NCBI GenBank assembly: GCA_033964015.1
Contig: CM066920.1
Span: 8,895,912-8,959,911 of the forward strand
DNA: 64,000 bases
Source of the DNA: Scolanthus callimorphus
Taxonomy: Eukaryota > Cnidaria > Anthozoa > Actiniaria > Edwardsiidae
Direction: 5' to 3'
Made by a program: the position numbers and the translations under genes. Shown piece after piece: positions 32,358 through 44,300 of the stretch. Numbering within the stretch: the stretch's first letter is position 1; the number at the start of each line of letters is the position of its first letter. The notes under the pieces were generated by a model. It was not told the DNA's origin. It saw only the letters and a list, made by a program, of their open reading frames with translations, and ran no database searches.

Positions 32358-32948
32358 TTAGCTCATATTTTGAAAATCCTGCTTTACCTTTTTGTAGACC
32401 AGTCCACTCGCCGCTGACCTCCACCGCATACCAAGAAGCTGTGCCTTGGAGTTGAATTGGTTGAGCACAATTACCCTGAGCAGTGCACTCAAACATAGAC
32501 CTCCCGAGTAGATATAGACAAACGGATCCTCAATAACGCCGCCCTTGCTGCTCAACAGGGCCGTCAACAGTAGGCCAAGGAGCAAGGGCTGTAGGATATT
32601 ACACGCCACGCCAATAAACAACGAGAACACCAGTAGCGCATACTCGCTCCAAGGAAGAATCCTCAAGAGAGCGCGTGTCAAGCGTGGTGTACGGCCCTTA
32701 TGGTGTGTATCCCGAACTTCTTGGCTCCAAGATTGTTCTAATTTCTCTGTCAATTCCTTTGACTTGTCTTCCTCTAGTAGGGGATATAGATCACTAGTGT
32801 CCAGCACTCGTTTACTGCCGATTTGTAGAATGCTGTTGATCCAGCAGAAAGAGAGACGCGAGAAAACTCCCGCGCGTTCCTTGGGGTTCTTCATAAACAG
32901 AGAGTACTTCCATGTCTTCTCGTGGCTGTTTCCTAGAGTGGTCGCCAT
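25247..32948 (-). CDS. ABCC/MRP4-like ABC transporter, eight exons
   Basis: Exons 32,388-32,948, 30,646-31,025, 29,547-30,330, 28,738-29,296, 28,103-28,429, 27,259-27,502, 26,693-26,829 and 25,247-26,160 join with agreeing phases to 3,906 nt, 1,301 residues; human ABCC4 has about 1,325. Order: N-terminal FSRLSFCWINSILQIGSKR, membrane domain 1, NBD1, linker, membrane domain 2, NBD2. ABCC4-type proteins export organic anions across the plasma membrane using ATP. Walker A is intact in both domains (GPVGSGKST, GRNGTGKSS). However the NBD1 signature is LTPDQ instead of LSGGQ, and the H-loop histidine is Arg in NBD1 (VSRQ for VTHQ) and Ser in NBD2 (VPSR for IAHR). The NBD2 Q-loop reads ITKDP for IPQDP. 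It is therefore a complete but motif-poor transporter. I chose the ATG at 32,946-32,948 because the preceding in-frame codons lack another ATG; a splice acceptor just upstream suggests a 5' UTR intron. Confidence 0.9.
26693..26829 (-). CDS. transporter exon 7
   Basis: A 137-nt exon between CTAG and GTAAGT. Codes YQDSHNQSSCAAVIVEAWVS then LRIDLLCVVFLAAVVFGAHF, equivalent to the WLAVRLE segment and last helices of membrane domain 2. Found by phase and family similarity. Confidence 0.85.
26986..27238. repeat. polypyrimidine tract in transporter intron
   Basis: About 250 bp almost purely C and T on the plus strand, built on CCCCTTCCCCTCTACC-like units. On the transcribed RNA it is a purine tract just after the exon 6 donor. 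Confidence 0.9.
27259..27502 (-). CDS. transporter exon 6, membrane domain 2
   Basis: Membrane helix CLFLFAIPLIVLFLVFWGYY, then the family segment YLKTARQIRKLEVGSRFPVV. Ends GAG GAA GT at the GTATAG donor in phase 2. A long pyrimidine tract starts just downstream in the intron (26,986-27,238). Confidence 0.88.
28103..28429 (-). CDS. transporter exon 5, membrane domain 2
   Basis: Helix YIYALLVAGPFLLIIIRATI followed by LRSSHRLHDRLLESVLKGP, the equivalent of the SxxLHxxMxxxVLxAP motif, and FSKDVSAMDEILP. Both borders are phase 1. Confidence 0.9.
28738..29296 (-). CDS. transporter exon 4, NBD1 signature and linker
   Basis: Continues KVIEKLPDGDLTIIGAQGFP, then the altered signature LTPDQRVRVGLARA, Walker B IYLLDDPFSGMD, and the altered H-loop RIMVSRQLLYV. 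A Gly/Ser-rich linker follows, then the start of membrane domain 2. Confidence 0.92.
29547..30330 (-). CDS. transporter exon 3, NBD1 Walker A
   Basis: End of membrane domain 1 followed by a linker and NBD1: Walker A GPVGSGKSTLLAAILGEL at about residue 505, Q-loop AYVPQQPAIFSEGLRENIIF. Ends ACSLQ at a GTTGGT donor in phase 0. Confidence 0.92.
30646..31025 (-). CDS. transporter exon 2
   Basis: Opens ILRLNQKDMAQVTTAHALTL, the position of the IVNLMSNDVQR segment in relatives, and continues through two helices of membrane domain 1 to NSWEWLYRDKAAKYRK. The usual STxxGxIVNL motif is not conserved. Confidence 0.88.
31124..31445. mobile_element. CATTCTCG-type element in transporter intron 1
   Basis: 322 bp with the same ends as 11,976-12,296, flanked by a perfect CATCAGTAT duplication (31,115-31,123 and 31,446-31,454). 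Confidence 0.92.
31580..31767. mobile_element. shortened CATTCTCG-type element
   Basis: Its left end lost the CCCAGAGCTC part. Flanked by TCTTACAGC (31,571-31,579) and TCTTAGAGC (31,768-31,776), eight of nine bases alike. Confidence 0.82.
31790..32360. repeat. two adjacent copies of a TAGCCTACTAG element
   Basis: Two near-identical copies of about 260-300 bp (TAGTCAAATCACACTAGTGG ... AACAATTATTCCTCTCGCCC) lie in tandem in transporter intron 1. A third, more diverged copy is at about 4,120-4,350. Confidence 0.8.
32388..32948 (-). CDS. transporter exon 1
   Basis: Codes residues 1-187: the conserved MRP4-like N-terminus (LSFCWINSILQIGSKRVLD), the region DLYPLLEEDKSKELTEKLEQ, and the first membrane helices (ALLVFSLFIGVACNILQPLL). 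Ends LVYKK at a GTAAAG donor, phase 0. Confidence 0.88.
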
Positions 32949-34104
32949 GATTGCGCCCGATGCCAAGGCTACAATAGAGTGGTTATAAAGTTAAATCAGC
33001 AATGTACTTTTTGCGAGACTAATTAAAGATTATTATTATTATTATTATTAAATCCAAAAAAATGCGCAGATATATAAAAGGTACGAAAAACTGTGTAGTG
33101 CAGCGGATAATAATAAGCCAATCAATAACAAGCGAAAGCTTATTAAAAGTATTGTTCGCGCATATATAGCTTGCAAATTACTATGATTTTCATAATTCTG
33201 TGAAATTTCATAGTCGAGCGCCAACCAGACTTTCCCAAATAGTCCGGTCAAATTAGCCCGAAAAAAACCCGAACCTGGAAAAAATTGAAACATGGGAAAT
33301 TTTTTGGTACTAATTGTCAAAAACATATGTAGGAATAACATATCCAAATTTCGTAGAAATCCGACAGGGGGAAGTTGGTTAAATTTTGGGTTTTACCGGC
33401 GACGTCAAGGGCGCCTTTTGTTTTTCGGCGGCTATTTCGACACTGGAAACACAGAAACTGGGAGAATTATTATAGACTGTACAGATGAAATAGCCTGAAT
33501 TTCAGCCGTCTTTTCTTCCTACACTCCCTGAGCGATGAGTTACGGCTATGATAAGTTTATTTCTTTAGCGTATAATATTCGAACTTTAGTGTATCACCAC
33601 GCGGGAAATACAAGGTTCATATGGGATTTGTCAAGAAATTCAGGATTAGTTAGTTATTATTTTGCAGATTTGGTTATAAACAAACAAAAGATTCACATAT
33701 ATGCAATCACATTATGCAGTAGAAAGTAATTGCTCGATATCTCGTTCAATATCACTCCGAGTTACGGCTCTACAGTCTATAGCCCTCCCTTCGAATTGTT
33801 CGCTTTCATTGTCAGTCACCGAAACAACAGGCTTTCCTTCGTGCAGACGGAAACCCCAAATTTAACAAACTTCCCCTGAACAGATTTTCACAAAATTTGG
33901 AGACGTATTTCTCGCATATGTTCCTGAGAATTTGCTGTATAAAAATCCCATGTTGCAATTTTTTCCAGGCTAAACGCTAAATTGACCGGACTAAAAGTCG
34001 GATCTTGTGCTCGGCCATTCTGCGCGCAAACTCATTGTAAATGATGCTAGCTTTTGTCTACATTTATCCTTGAGAAACATCTTAGAGGTTGCATATCAAA
34101 CAGC

Positions 34105-35068
34105 GCCTTGTGGCTTCTGCCAGTCAAACTCCCGATTCCGAAATTCGCCACAATAGCTCCACTGCATTTATAATCTGCCAAGTTTGAGTATGATCTCTAG
34201 ACTTTTTTATGTAGTTAAAGGTCCTTTTGGACTCCGTTGTTGCAGAGATATTTGTTTGATGGAAGCCATTTTGTGGTTTGCACTTGAAGTGAAATTCCAC
34301 AGAACTCACAAATTGCGAAAGTCGCAGTATGACAACAAAATTGTCATGGTAGTTCATATTACAGCAACACTTTATGTAATAATTTCAAGATAGATTGGGT
34401 GAGAAAAAGTGCCCGTACATCGATTTTTGACCTATCTTTGACAATATTTAGAATGTGGCTAAATTTAATGTGACAGAGAACATACAGCAAAGAGCCAAAG
34501 AATACATCTGATGCCAAGCTTTTAAAATAAAACAAGAAAAGCTTTTATTTCCCTTTGAAAATTCCAATTATGCGTTTTATTCAGGGGCCTTGTGGCTTCT
34601 GCCAGTCAAACTCCCGATTCCGAAATTCGCCACAATAGGCTCCACTGCATTTATAATCTGACAAGTTTGAGTATGATCTCTAGACTTTTTTATGTAGTTA
34701 AAGGTCCTTTTGGACTCCGTTGTTGCAGAGATATTTGTTTGATGGAAGCCATTTTGTGGTTTGCACTTGAAGTGAAATTCCACAGAACTCACAAATTGCG
34801 AAAGTCGCAGTATGACAACAAAATTGTCATGGTAGTTCATATTACAGCAACACTTTATGTAATAATTTCAAGAATTGGGTGAGAAAAAGTGCCCGTACAT
34901 CGATTTTTGACCTATCTTTGACAATATTTAGAATGTGGCTAAATTTAATGTGACAGAGAACATACAGCAAAGAGCCAAAGAATACATCTGATGCCAAGCT
35001 TTTAAAATAAAACAAGAAAAGCTTTTATTTCCCTTTGAAAATTCCAATTATGCGTTTTATTCAGGGGC
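34105..35068. repeat. tandem duplication, two units of about 480 bp
   Basis: CCTTGTGGCTTCTGCCAGTC begins both units (about 34,108 and 34,589) and the unit ends TTTATTCAGGGGCCTTG at about 34,590 and 35,072. The units differ by only a few bases and indels (AATAGCTCC against AATAGGCTCC), so the duplication is recent. Its short frames on both strands are mirror copies and not genes. Confidence 0.88.
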
Positions 35069-36274
35069 CTTGATTATAACTTTATGAGACCCTCACAGGT
35101 CGCTTTGAGTTTTATGGGGAAATTCGATTTTAGTTGGGGTAAATCAGTTTACTTACCTCACTCAAGGGTACGTGAAAACTATTTTTTAGAACCTGGTTCA
35201 CCCATGTCAACAGTGTCCTGCCGTTTCTGTAATTTTTGCTACAAGATGAATAGATATATGTATTTGGATCATTTGCAGATATCGGAAATATCCAACTAAC
35301 TTCTTCGAAACCGAACGGTGGCAAAGAACATTCTAATGGTCCCACGTGTTCTAATTTTTTCTAGAACCCTAACCTGCAAATTTATGCCAAAACTTTGCCA
35401 ATTTTTTTAAAAGCGTTTGCAAAGAAATCTTAAACTAGCTGTCTCCCCTTCAAAAATTTGAGAAAATGTGGCTAGTCTGATGAAGTTTGGCTATGAATTA
35501 TTTGTGACTCTGGATCAATTCATATTGAATGTTTTTTGATCATAACTGAGATATACTCGCTGGGAGCATCAGGTGGAATTTTAGGATTGGAAAGCCCAGA
35601 AGTTTCTCCCATTTCACTATATTTGCCTCAGAAAAAGAATTTATAAGAAGTCGTAATATTTTAATGACTTTATTGCTGTTTTGAGCTGTTTATGCCCTCA
35701 GTTTGAAGAGGAATTTTGCTACAGATGTTTCTCAAACTCGGAGGCGACAAACTATCTGCGTCACCTTGTCCGCAAGGCCTCTGTTCTAGATCTTCAGATT
35801 ACTAATATTTTAGCTCATGCACACTTATATTACTGGATATCCGTGAATAGAGCGTTCATTTGACAACCGAAAGTAAGACAGACTTGCGTTTAGTCAACGT
35901 TTCTCTTGGTCGAGAGCCAAGTATTTCGTCTCTTCAACCAATCAAATTGCGAATGAAATCAAAACGCGCCATTGTTCACGTCAAGACTAAACGCAAGTCA
36001 GAGTTACTTCGCCTCCTGATTGGTTTGTTGAATGGCTTCCACTCCTGATTGGCTAGTGTAGGGGCTTTTATATTTGCGTTTAGTTTTCGATAGTCATCTG
36101 AAATCTGTTCTAATGCCCCATTGAACGCATAATTATACTGATTCAGAGTCAGTCAATTGTTTTGCATTGAGGACATAGGATCATATAGCATATGGGGAGG
36201 GTGTAACTTCATACTCCCGCAATTGAAAATCGTGGAACTGGAGTGGAAGAAAAACGGTTTCGCCGTGTTTTGCG

Positions 36275-36950
36275 CATTCGCCTTTGTCCCGGTGGGGGGA
36301 CTCCCATATTTTTTGACCGGGGATGATCGTCGTATCTTTTAGGGGTTAAAATCACGTTGGTTTGGTCTCTTTTAGGGGTGATCTTGATCTTCAATAAATT
36401 TTTGGCTGATTGGTATCTTTTAGGGCCGAAACTGTGTCCAAATTGCTTTTTCTCATGATGGTGCTTCTAAAAACCGTGTAAGAAAGCGAGATTATTCGAT
36501 GAGAAGACGATGAATTAGAAACAAACACGGAAATGTCTTCATGGGTATTTTTCCCCTGTTACCTGTGTCCTTCGCGCCTACTTGGCACATAAGACCTCAT
36601 CTTTTAGGGTATCTTTTAGGGTAATAATTTTTTTGAGCCACGCTATTCCCCGGTCAAAAAATATGGGATTCCCCCCCCCCCCCCCCCCCCCGGGCCTTTG
36701 TCACGCGCCGCCATTTTGTTTTCCAGAATGACCCGGTAAAGCCGGAAAAAAGCAATGAGCCAATCAACTTTTTGGTTCTTAAACAAATAAGAGTACTTCT
36801 TGTAGTTTGGTCAACTTTTGTACCATAAATCCCAGCACCAGGCTTCGTTTTTCAACATGAGCAAAACCCGCGCCCTGCTTGACCTTTTTCCATGCTGAAT
36901 AAATCGGCTGAAAAATTCAAGATGGCGCTTGTGTGTGACAAAGGCGAATG
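36275..36950. mobile_element. CATTCGCC-type MITE split by a CCCGGGG-type element
   Basis: The outer element has ends CATTCGCCTTTGTC and GACAAAGGCGAATG as at 3,004-3,266. Into it is inserted an element at 36,289-36,693 whose ends are CCGGTGGGGGGACTCCC and a long C run. GCCTTTGTC is present on both sides (36,280-36,288 and 36,694-36,702), a 9-bp duplication of the outer element's own terminal repeat. Confidence 0.88.
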
Positions 36951-37763
36951 CCAAATTTTCTCATTCCTTTTAAATGTTACTAAACTTCTGCGCATTGTTG
37001 TAGTGTGACGTTTTTTTTAAAGAAAATTTGAATAACAAGCGTTTCGTTGTTGCGTAAAGGTGCTCACAATTTTGATTTTAGTAAGACATATGTATCAACC
37101 TTTTTAAAGGGTGCAAGCCCGAGGGGTACTTCAAAAATTTTTGTACGGGGATGCTCCGCCCAGACGCTGGACCCCTTACCCGGCCTTTTATATAGTAAAA
37201 TTAGAAAAGGCCCCTTTAATATTTGATTGAAAAAGGTCCCCTTCAATATACTGAATTGAGAAACCCCTATCTTATAACCCTTGCAAAAATGTACGTGTTA
37301 AATACGCGTTAAAAGCTCCAAAACTTAGCGCAATATTGCATGAAACCCTTTTACTGCAAACTAATGTTTTTTCAGCCGGAATCTAGTTATTTTCAACCCT
37401 TTTTAATATAGTGAAATTCACTACACAAGCAACGACACGTATGGATCAGGACGGACACAGGGCCCTAGAATGAATATGAAAGACGACAGATAAGGGACTG
37501 AAACAGACGAATATAGTCTAATTTAAAGCCGTCGCAGTCCTCCTATGTAGATCGCTTTCTTCTGTCGTCTCTCACGGCTTCCTGTGCAATAACGGTTGCG
37601 GTAGAATGGGGATAACAACACACTTTCTCTGTTCCAGGCCTCCTCGGTCATGGTGATGAAAGTAGAAAAGCAGAAAAAAACAAGGCTAAAGTTTCACTGG
37701 TAATTTATGGTATTTTAGCGCTTGATAAAACAATGTGATCGCCAAACGGAGAATAAAACAGAG

Positions 37764-38341
37764 ATGGAAAAAGTCAAGAGATCGCACAAGGACAAAGAGG
37801 ACAGCAGTGAAGAAGAAGAAGACTTTGAAAGCGCAGACGAAGGCGAAGGTAGCGCGAGTCCGCCATCTTGTGCTGGAGCCACGTCAGCTGATTTTACGCT
37901 GGGACATAGAGACATGGACGCTGTGGAAACATCTGGGAGTACTGAACAACAGAAAGCAACTGGGACTTCTACAGTTCAGCTTGAAAGTGCTGTGAATAGC
38001 AGTGCCATTGCACTAAGCAAGGAAAGTTCTTCGAATTCTCTTGAATCTACGCCACTTGTGAGCAGTAGTACTGCTTCTGTAGTGTCTGATAGTAAAGGAA
38101 CAGATACACAAGTTGAAGATGGCGAAGAATTGGAACCAAACCAAAACAGGTCAGATACAGATTCTGTTAAAGAATCAATAAATTCAAGTGAACAGCCAAG
38201 TGAGCAGCAGCTTATTGACAATCAGGGGGAGCAAGGCCTTGGACCAACAACTGAGCTAAGTTCTAAGAGCAATGCAATACAAGAGGTAACACCTGAAATG
38301 GATAAAGATCCTGGCAAAGATGTCTCTGAACAAAGTGAAAG
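37764..38341 (+). CDS. FAM114A exon 1
   Basis: Residues 1-192, acidic, rich in Ser, Glu and Thr, predicted disordered. Ends AGT GAA AG at GTAAGC, phase 2. Confidence 0.9.
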
Positions 38342-41300
38342 GTAAGCCTGTTGTTGTTTTCGGAAAATATAATACTAAGGCCCTTTTTGTGGGCTAGGTT
38401 GCCCAAGGAAATTAGATATTTACCCCAGAGGGGGGATTCCAATATTTTTGGGGCGGGGGTGCTCGTCGGGAAGTTTCGATTTTACCCCTAAAAGGTACCT
38501 AAAATGGTGTCGCTTAGTTGATTTTGACCCTTAAAAGGTACCAAGAAGACATATTTTCCCTCGTAATTTTCTCTCATATTTTTTACGAGGGAAAATACTT
38601 ATGAAATTCAGGCTACCAACAAGTGTGATTTGCTTGATTTGCTAGAACGGACCTCTAACAGGTACCTATCTAGAAAAAATTGCAAGTTTTCGAATTTTAC
38701 CTCCTAACAGGTACCAGAGGCCTGATTTGAAACCCTAAAAGCTAGTAAATAGACAAGCACCACCGCCTAAAAAATATGTCCCCCCCCCCCGGAATGTTTA
38801 CATGGTCTTACCAAATATTCCCAAGGGAAAAACTATCCCACAAACTGTGGTACCATAATCACTAAACCGTCCAATAGCCATCACTATTAGTGTTAAACAA
38901 TCAATTTTTTTTCCGATCATTTTACCCCTTCAGTTAACTCGTGCTATCATTTTAGTCAATCAAAATGATCACATGACATAGTGTAGAAGTTCTCTGTTTA
39001 GTATGTGATTGCAATGTCATGTGGTCATTTTGATCAACTAAAATGGTCACCAGAGTTAAAGGGGGGCTGTCACGAAACGTGCATGCTCCAGGAGTGATCA
39101 CTGAATCATCAGCAAAACTAGTACCCTGTTATCCTATCAGATAACTATTTAAGAATGTCAAGCTTAAAAACATGATCCGATGGATCAAGAAGTAGGGAGA
39201 TTATATATGATTTGTTTTCAAGGTTTTTAGCCTTCATTCAATCAATCATTGGTCATTTGTTACAGGATGATACTTCTTTGATTTGAGAGCTGTGTGACAT
39301 GCTCCCTTTAAACCAAAGGGGCAAAACAATTGATTGAAGAAAAATAAGATGATTGATTGTTCATGGCTGAATTGGGATGGTTTGATCATTCAGTAGTATT
39401 GATTTTATGGTACAAGGCCATTGTCTGATAGTAGCCTGCAAAAGTGGGTACTCTCAATTTCACATGATCACTCTTGACAAAAGAAAATCTGCCAAAATTT
39501 AGCATTGTTCTTTGATTGGCTTTAAAAATAAAGAAAAAATCCTCTCACGAGTGTACATATGTGCATATTGTAGCCAATACAATGTGAAAGATGTGGACCC
39601 AGAAGAAGATATGCAAGACAGTTCTGTGTGGGGATGGAGTACATGGGGTTCTGTCCTGTCACAGGCTACAGCGTCTGTCACCTCAGGGCTGTCTTCAGTT
39701 ATAGAGACAGTTGAGACATCATTAGGCATCCCTGAGCCATCAGAGATAGCACACAAGGTCAGTGAGGATGAGACGAAAGCCAAGGAAAGTGCTGATGAAA
39801 AAGAACCAGTTCCTACTGAACATGAAAAGGAAGAGGGAGCAACAGCTGCAGAGCAATCCTCAACACAAGTGACAGGTTAGTGGCTTTGGAAATTTGGGGT
39901 CTCAAATTTGCCTTTATATACAGTAAATCTATACCCTCATTCCATAATGGAAGATCCAGCTCAAAAATCTGCTCTGAAAAGAGAAAAATGTAATGTTTCA
40001 ATATGACTCGTAAACAGGTATATCATTCTTTGCTTTATTCTGTTATTCTCAAGATCAAACCTTCGAGTGACAACAGTAAATCTATACCCTCATTCCATAA
40101 TGGAAGATCCAGCTCAAAAATCTGCTCTGAGAAGAGAAAAATGTAATGTTTCAATATGACTCGTAAACAGGTTATATCATTCTTTGCTTTATTCTGTTAT
40201 TCTGAAGATCAAACCTTCGAGTGACACAAGATACAGAAGCAATATGTTAATTAAGCTTGCTTGTATAAGACTAATTGGCTGATTGACATATGACATATTG
40301 TAACAGCTGCCATGGAAAAAATTCAGGTAAACCATGGGAAAAGTTGTATTGCCCATGACAGGACAATTGGGAATGATAGAATTTCCCATTATGGGAAAGT
40401 TGAATAGTTCCCAGTCTAGGGAAAGCTCAATTTCCTTGGTCAGGAGAATTGGTATTGAACACGTGGTTTCATTTTAGATTCCCATCTAATATCCATTCTC
40501 TAGACCATGGGAAATCAGTTTACCTTGGTATGGGAAATACTCTAAATTTATTTATTTATTCATCTTTGCCATAAATGACAATAGAACACATTACAACACA
40601 ATACAATACTAATCTCAGTTCTCCTAGAAAGTACTGTACCGCTCTTGAGTAACGTAACATTGACTTGTGAGTCTCGAGTCTAATTTTTATAATCATCATC
40701 AGTTTTTCCCATCTGGCACGGGATCGGCCCTAGGGCGCGGCTGCTTGGAGAGCGGTAGAAATCTAATCTCCAACATCCGCTTGAAGTCTTTTATCATCAT
40801 CGTCTTAAGGGCCTGTTGTTTGCTGACCCCTAGCGTGTCTTCCACGTTTGTCAGACATCACTATCTTCTGAATCGCATCATTCAGCATTCTGCATACATG
40901 TGCTACGTATTTGAGGGACTGTACATGGCAGAAATTTTCAATCAGTTGTGATCGGGTCAGTTCCTACAGCTTACTGTTCGAGATCTTAAACGCCCAATCT
41001 ATCTCACCATCGACAAGGGTTGCAGGGTCGGTCCCCTTTTTTCGTAGGTTTTCGGGCAGGGCATTCTTATATGCATAGCCGCCAGCTATCATCTTATGTA
41101 GGAAACCATTCCACACAGCTTCTGGAGTTCGCTGTTAGAAATCAAAAGACTCAAGGCTCGCAAGTATTTTCAGGCTGCATATTCATGATATTCAGAAGTC
41201 ACTTGAATGTTTCGAGTGGCTGGTTCCTTTGTTTGCTTAAAGCTGGCTGGTTGAGACTCACGAGCGGCTTGCCAATCAGGAAGATCGAGAGACAGAAATA

Positions 41301-44300
41301 CCGGTACAGATAGCAATAAACAATTTTGCAGACTCAAAAGACTTGCGAGTCAAGAGCGCTTCAAGCCGTTCGAGTGACTTGTTTAATGAGGCTACACATT
41401 AAAAACAGACTCGCGAGCCTCGAGTCTTTCGAGTATAAAAATAGACTCGTGAGTCGATGTTCCGTTACTTGAGAGTGGTACGGTATAGCATGAATGAAAC
41501 TTATCCTTTTGGGTTTTTCTGAATGTTCATGTGATGAGAAGTAATTCGGTAAAGCACAGCTTCTACAGTATTTACATTTTTTTTGTGTGTACGTTATAGA
41601 TAAACCAGGTTCTGTGATGTCCATGTTTGGGCTTAAAAGCATCATGCAGTCAAAAGGAATGGAGCTCATGCATGAAGGTCTGGAAGCCCTAGAATACCTT
41701 GGCAAGAAAACCATGGATGTGATCTCAGAAGGAGACCCAGGTCTCAGGAATAAAAGGGAGGCAATGAGCGGAGGGCAGAGGCCAAACTTGTCTCAGGTGA
41801 GATCCAGTTTTTTCAGTAATAGGTTTTAGTTTCGGGGTACATACCTATGCTCAGATTTTTTAACAGTATTATCAAGGGGCTTTAAGTGGACAATTTACTG
41901 TCTTCCCATGTGTGACTGGAACTGATAAAACTTGGCTGTGGGTCCAGATGCTCCTTGCTTTGCTCATGGTGCCAAACTAAGCGATGCTTTACAGTGTAGT
42001 GTGTCAGTAAATGCAGTGGTAGATCCAGACAAAAATAGTTTAAAACAGGAAAATGTCAGCCAAAAGACAATGTTTTAGCAGTGCTATTGACAAATCTGGC
42101 TCTTTGGACCAGAACGCTTCCGCCTTTTCTAAAACTTGGATCCACCCTTGAAGTGAGTGTAGCTTGGAGACTGTTGCCTAGTGTAGAATTTTGTTCCAAA
42201 TTACAGGACTTTTCAGAACTTTCTGGGGGCCATACGAACCCCACGTTTTATGTTGTTTTTATTAAGTTTTTAGTCCTGGAACTTCTTTGAAATTGAAAAG
42301 CCTTTTAACCATAAAATCTGCATTCCCAAACGTTGACAGTAATAGAAAATCAAGGAGTCACATCCTAAAAGAGATGATCACATTCTTATATATCAGCATG
42401 TTGTTTTCAGTTGTTACGCCAAGCAAAAGAAGAAGCAGAGCACAAAGCTTCCCAACAGAAAACCGAGGAAGCGACGAAAAGTGTGAACTTTAGTACAGTG
42501 TTTGATGAGCACCAGGGTCTGGCCCATCTAGAGGCGCTAGAGATACTCGCAAAGGAAAGTGAGGCAAAGGTAATAATATACTACTAGGTGCAAATTACCA
42601 GTACTGTACATGTAACGTATCTGCAAGCCCGTAGCCAGCATCAGGCGAGCGAGGCACTCACGTCAGTAAAATTTTCCATTTTTTGTTTAACTTCCTGCTT
42701 TGGAAGAAAATTGTACAACGTTTTTCGGGAAATCTGGCTCACTCTGCCTCGGTAAGTTTTATCATTTTCAGAAGAAAGAAATTCTTCTAGCATACGATTT
42801 CAATTCCTCCACAAGCAAAAAATGTACGAAAAATGGTGCACCACATACTGGGAGAAAAAATGTTGCATTGTTATATAGCGAGTGCTCACTCCAACCGAGC
42901 GCGCGCTCTTATTGGCTAAATCAAGGTCACGTGGTGAAGTACAAATCAAATATTCCCCGAACAGTCAATATTTCGAAAATTATTGACTGGTCGGGGAATA
43001 TTGCTTTCGCGCGTCGCGTTTGAGAGCGGGAAAAAAGAGAAAGTTTAGTAAACACGCGAGTCTTTTTAAAAACCTTTGCTAATTTTGATAAGTTTTTGCT
43101 AATGCAAGAAAATTGTGTTGTTTATGAGTGTTTTCCCTTTACATGATGCAGTCGCGAGCAAACTTTGTAACTTCTCTTTTCATTCTTGAAATACATTTGT
43201 TTTGACTTAATAATTGCAGTATATTTTCTGCTATATAACAAAACACTTAATGACTACTCTCTCGGGAGACACCAGTCTTGTTTCCCTCGAATCTCGATGT
43301 TTCCCTCGACTTCGTCTCGGAAAACATCAAGATTCTCGGGAAACAAAACTGATGTTTCCCTCGGGAGCAGTCATTAAGTGTATAATATTCACCACTTCAG
43401 CATCTGATTCAATTTCATTCAACATTTGTTGAACGCACAATTTTGAATAATGTTTGATGAGAGGTGCCAAACCAAGTTTGTTAAACTTTGTGAACTGCGA
43501 TGTGATTGGCCGTTCAATACGTTCAACAAAGTTGAATTGGCTTGGCACCCTCAACATCATTCAACATGGTACGTTCAACAAGGGAATTGTGGCTCAACAA
43601 ATCGCATGCTAAGTGAATATGGATGCAATTACACGGAATGTCTATTTTAGTAAAGCGTGACAGATATTCCAGATCTTGAGGGCGTGCTTCATATTGTACT
43701 ATATTGTACTGGACGAGAGTCGTTTGAATGACACTCTTTGAAATGCACGATGTCACGTTTAATTAACTTTACTGGGGTTGTCTTTTTGTAGTTGGAAGCA
43801 CAAATAATTGACTTATCTGACGAAAGGTTAAGTGTCCTCAAGCCCGTGCTACGCACCATACAAGATTTGCTGCATTTCAGTGACGAGGAGGAGGACGAAT
43901 CCGAAGAACAAGACTTTGAGACGGAGATACAGGACAGCCTTGCGGGACTCCACTTGACGCACATCCCTGACAAGATAACCCAGGTGGAGAAACGATCTAA
44001 AGAGTGGATAGATGAATGCGTCAAGCAACAGGATGACGCTCCAGGTAGCAAGGAACCCTCTGAGGTCTACATTGCTGGGATATCAACCCTGGCCGAGCTG
44101 ACGGCGAAGACTGTCGAGCAGTTCCATAAGATTGCCGAGGTGATTCTACTCCTTGGAGAGAAAGAGACCTCTGCCGTCTCGCGGGCGCAAGGCTTGAGGA
44201 AGCTCACGTGTTGTGTTTGTACGGAGGTGTCGATTCTTTCCAATCACTTTGCTGGGTGTCTGAATACCGCCGCGGACGATTCTGAGGACCCAGAGTCGGT

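Larger units (their letters stand above)
32995..37600. other. intergenic repeats between transporter and FAM114A
   Basis: No gene seen. Contents: an (ATT)n run at about 33,029-33,050; an element at about 33,240-33,994 with ends AGTCCGGTCAAATTAGC and its complement; a 480-bp tandem duplication at 34,105-35,068; an inverted pair around 35,872-36,000 (AGACTTGCGTTTAGTC); the nested elements at 36,275-36,950; and a dispersed repeat at about 37,110-37,260 (GGGGATGCTCCGCCCAG). Confidence 0.65.

Noticed and set aside
34124..34840. Short frames repeated on both strands
   Set aside because: They are duplicated because the DNA is a tandem duplication; codon pattern and homology give no support.
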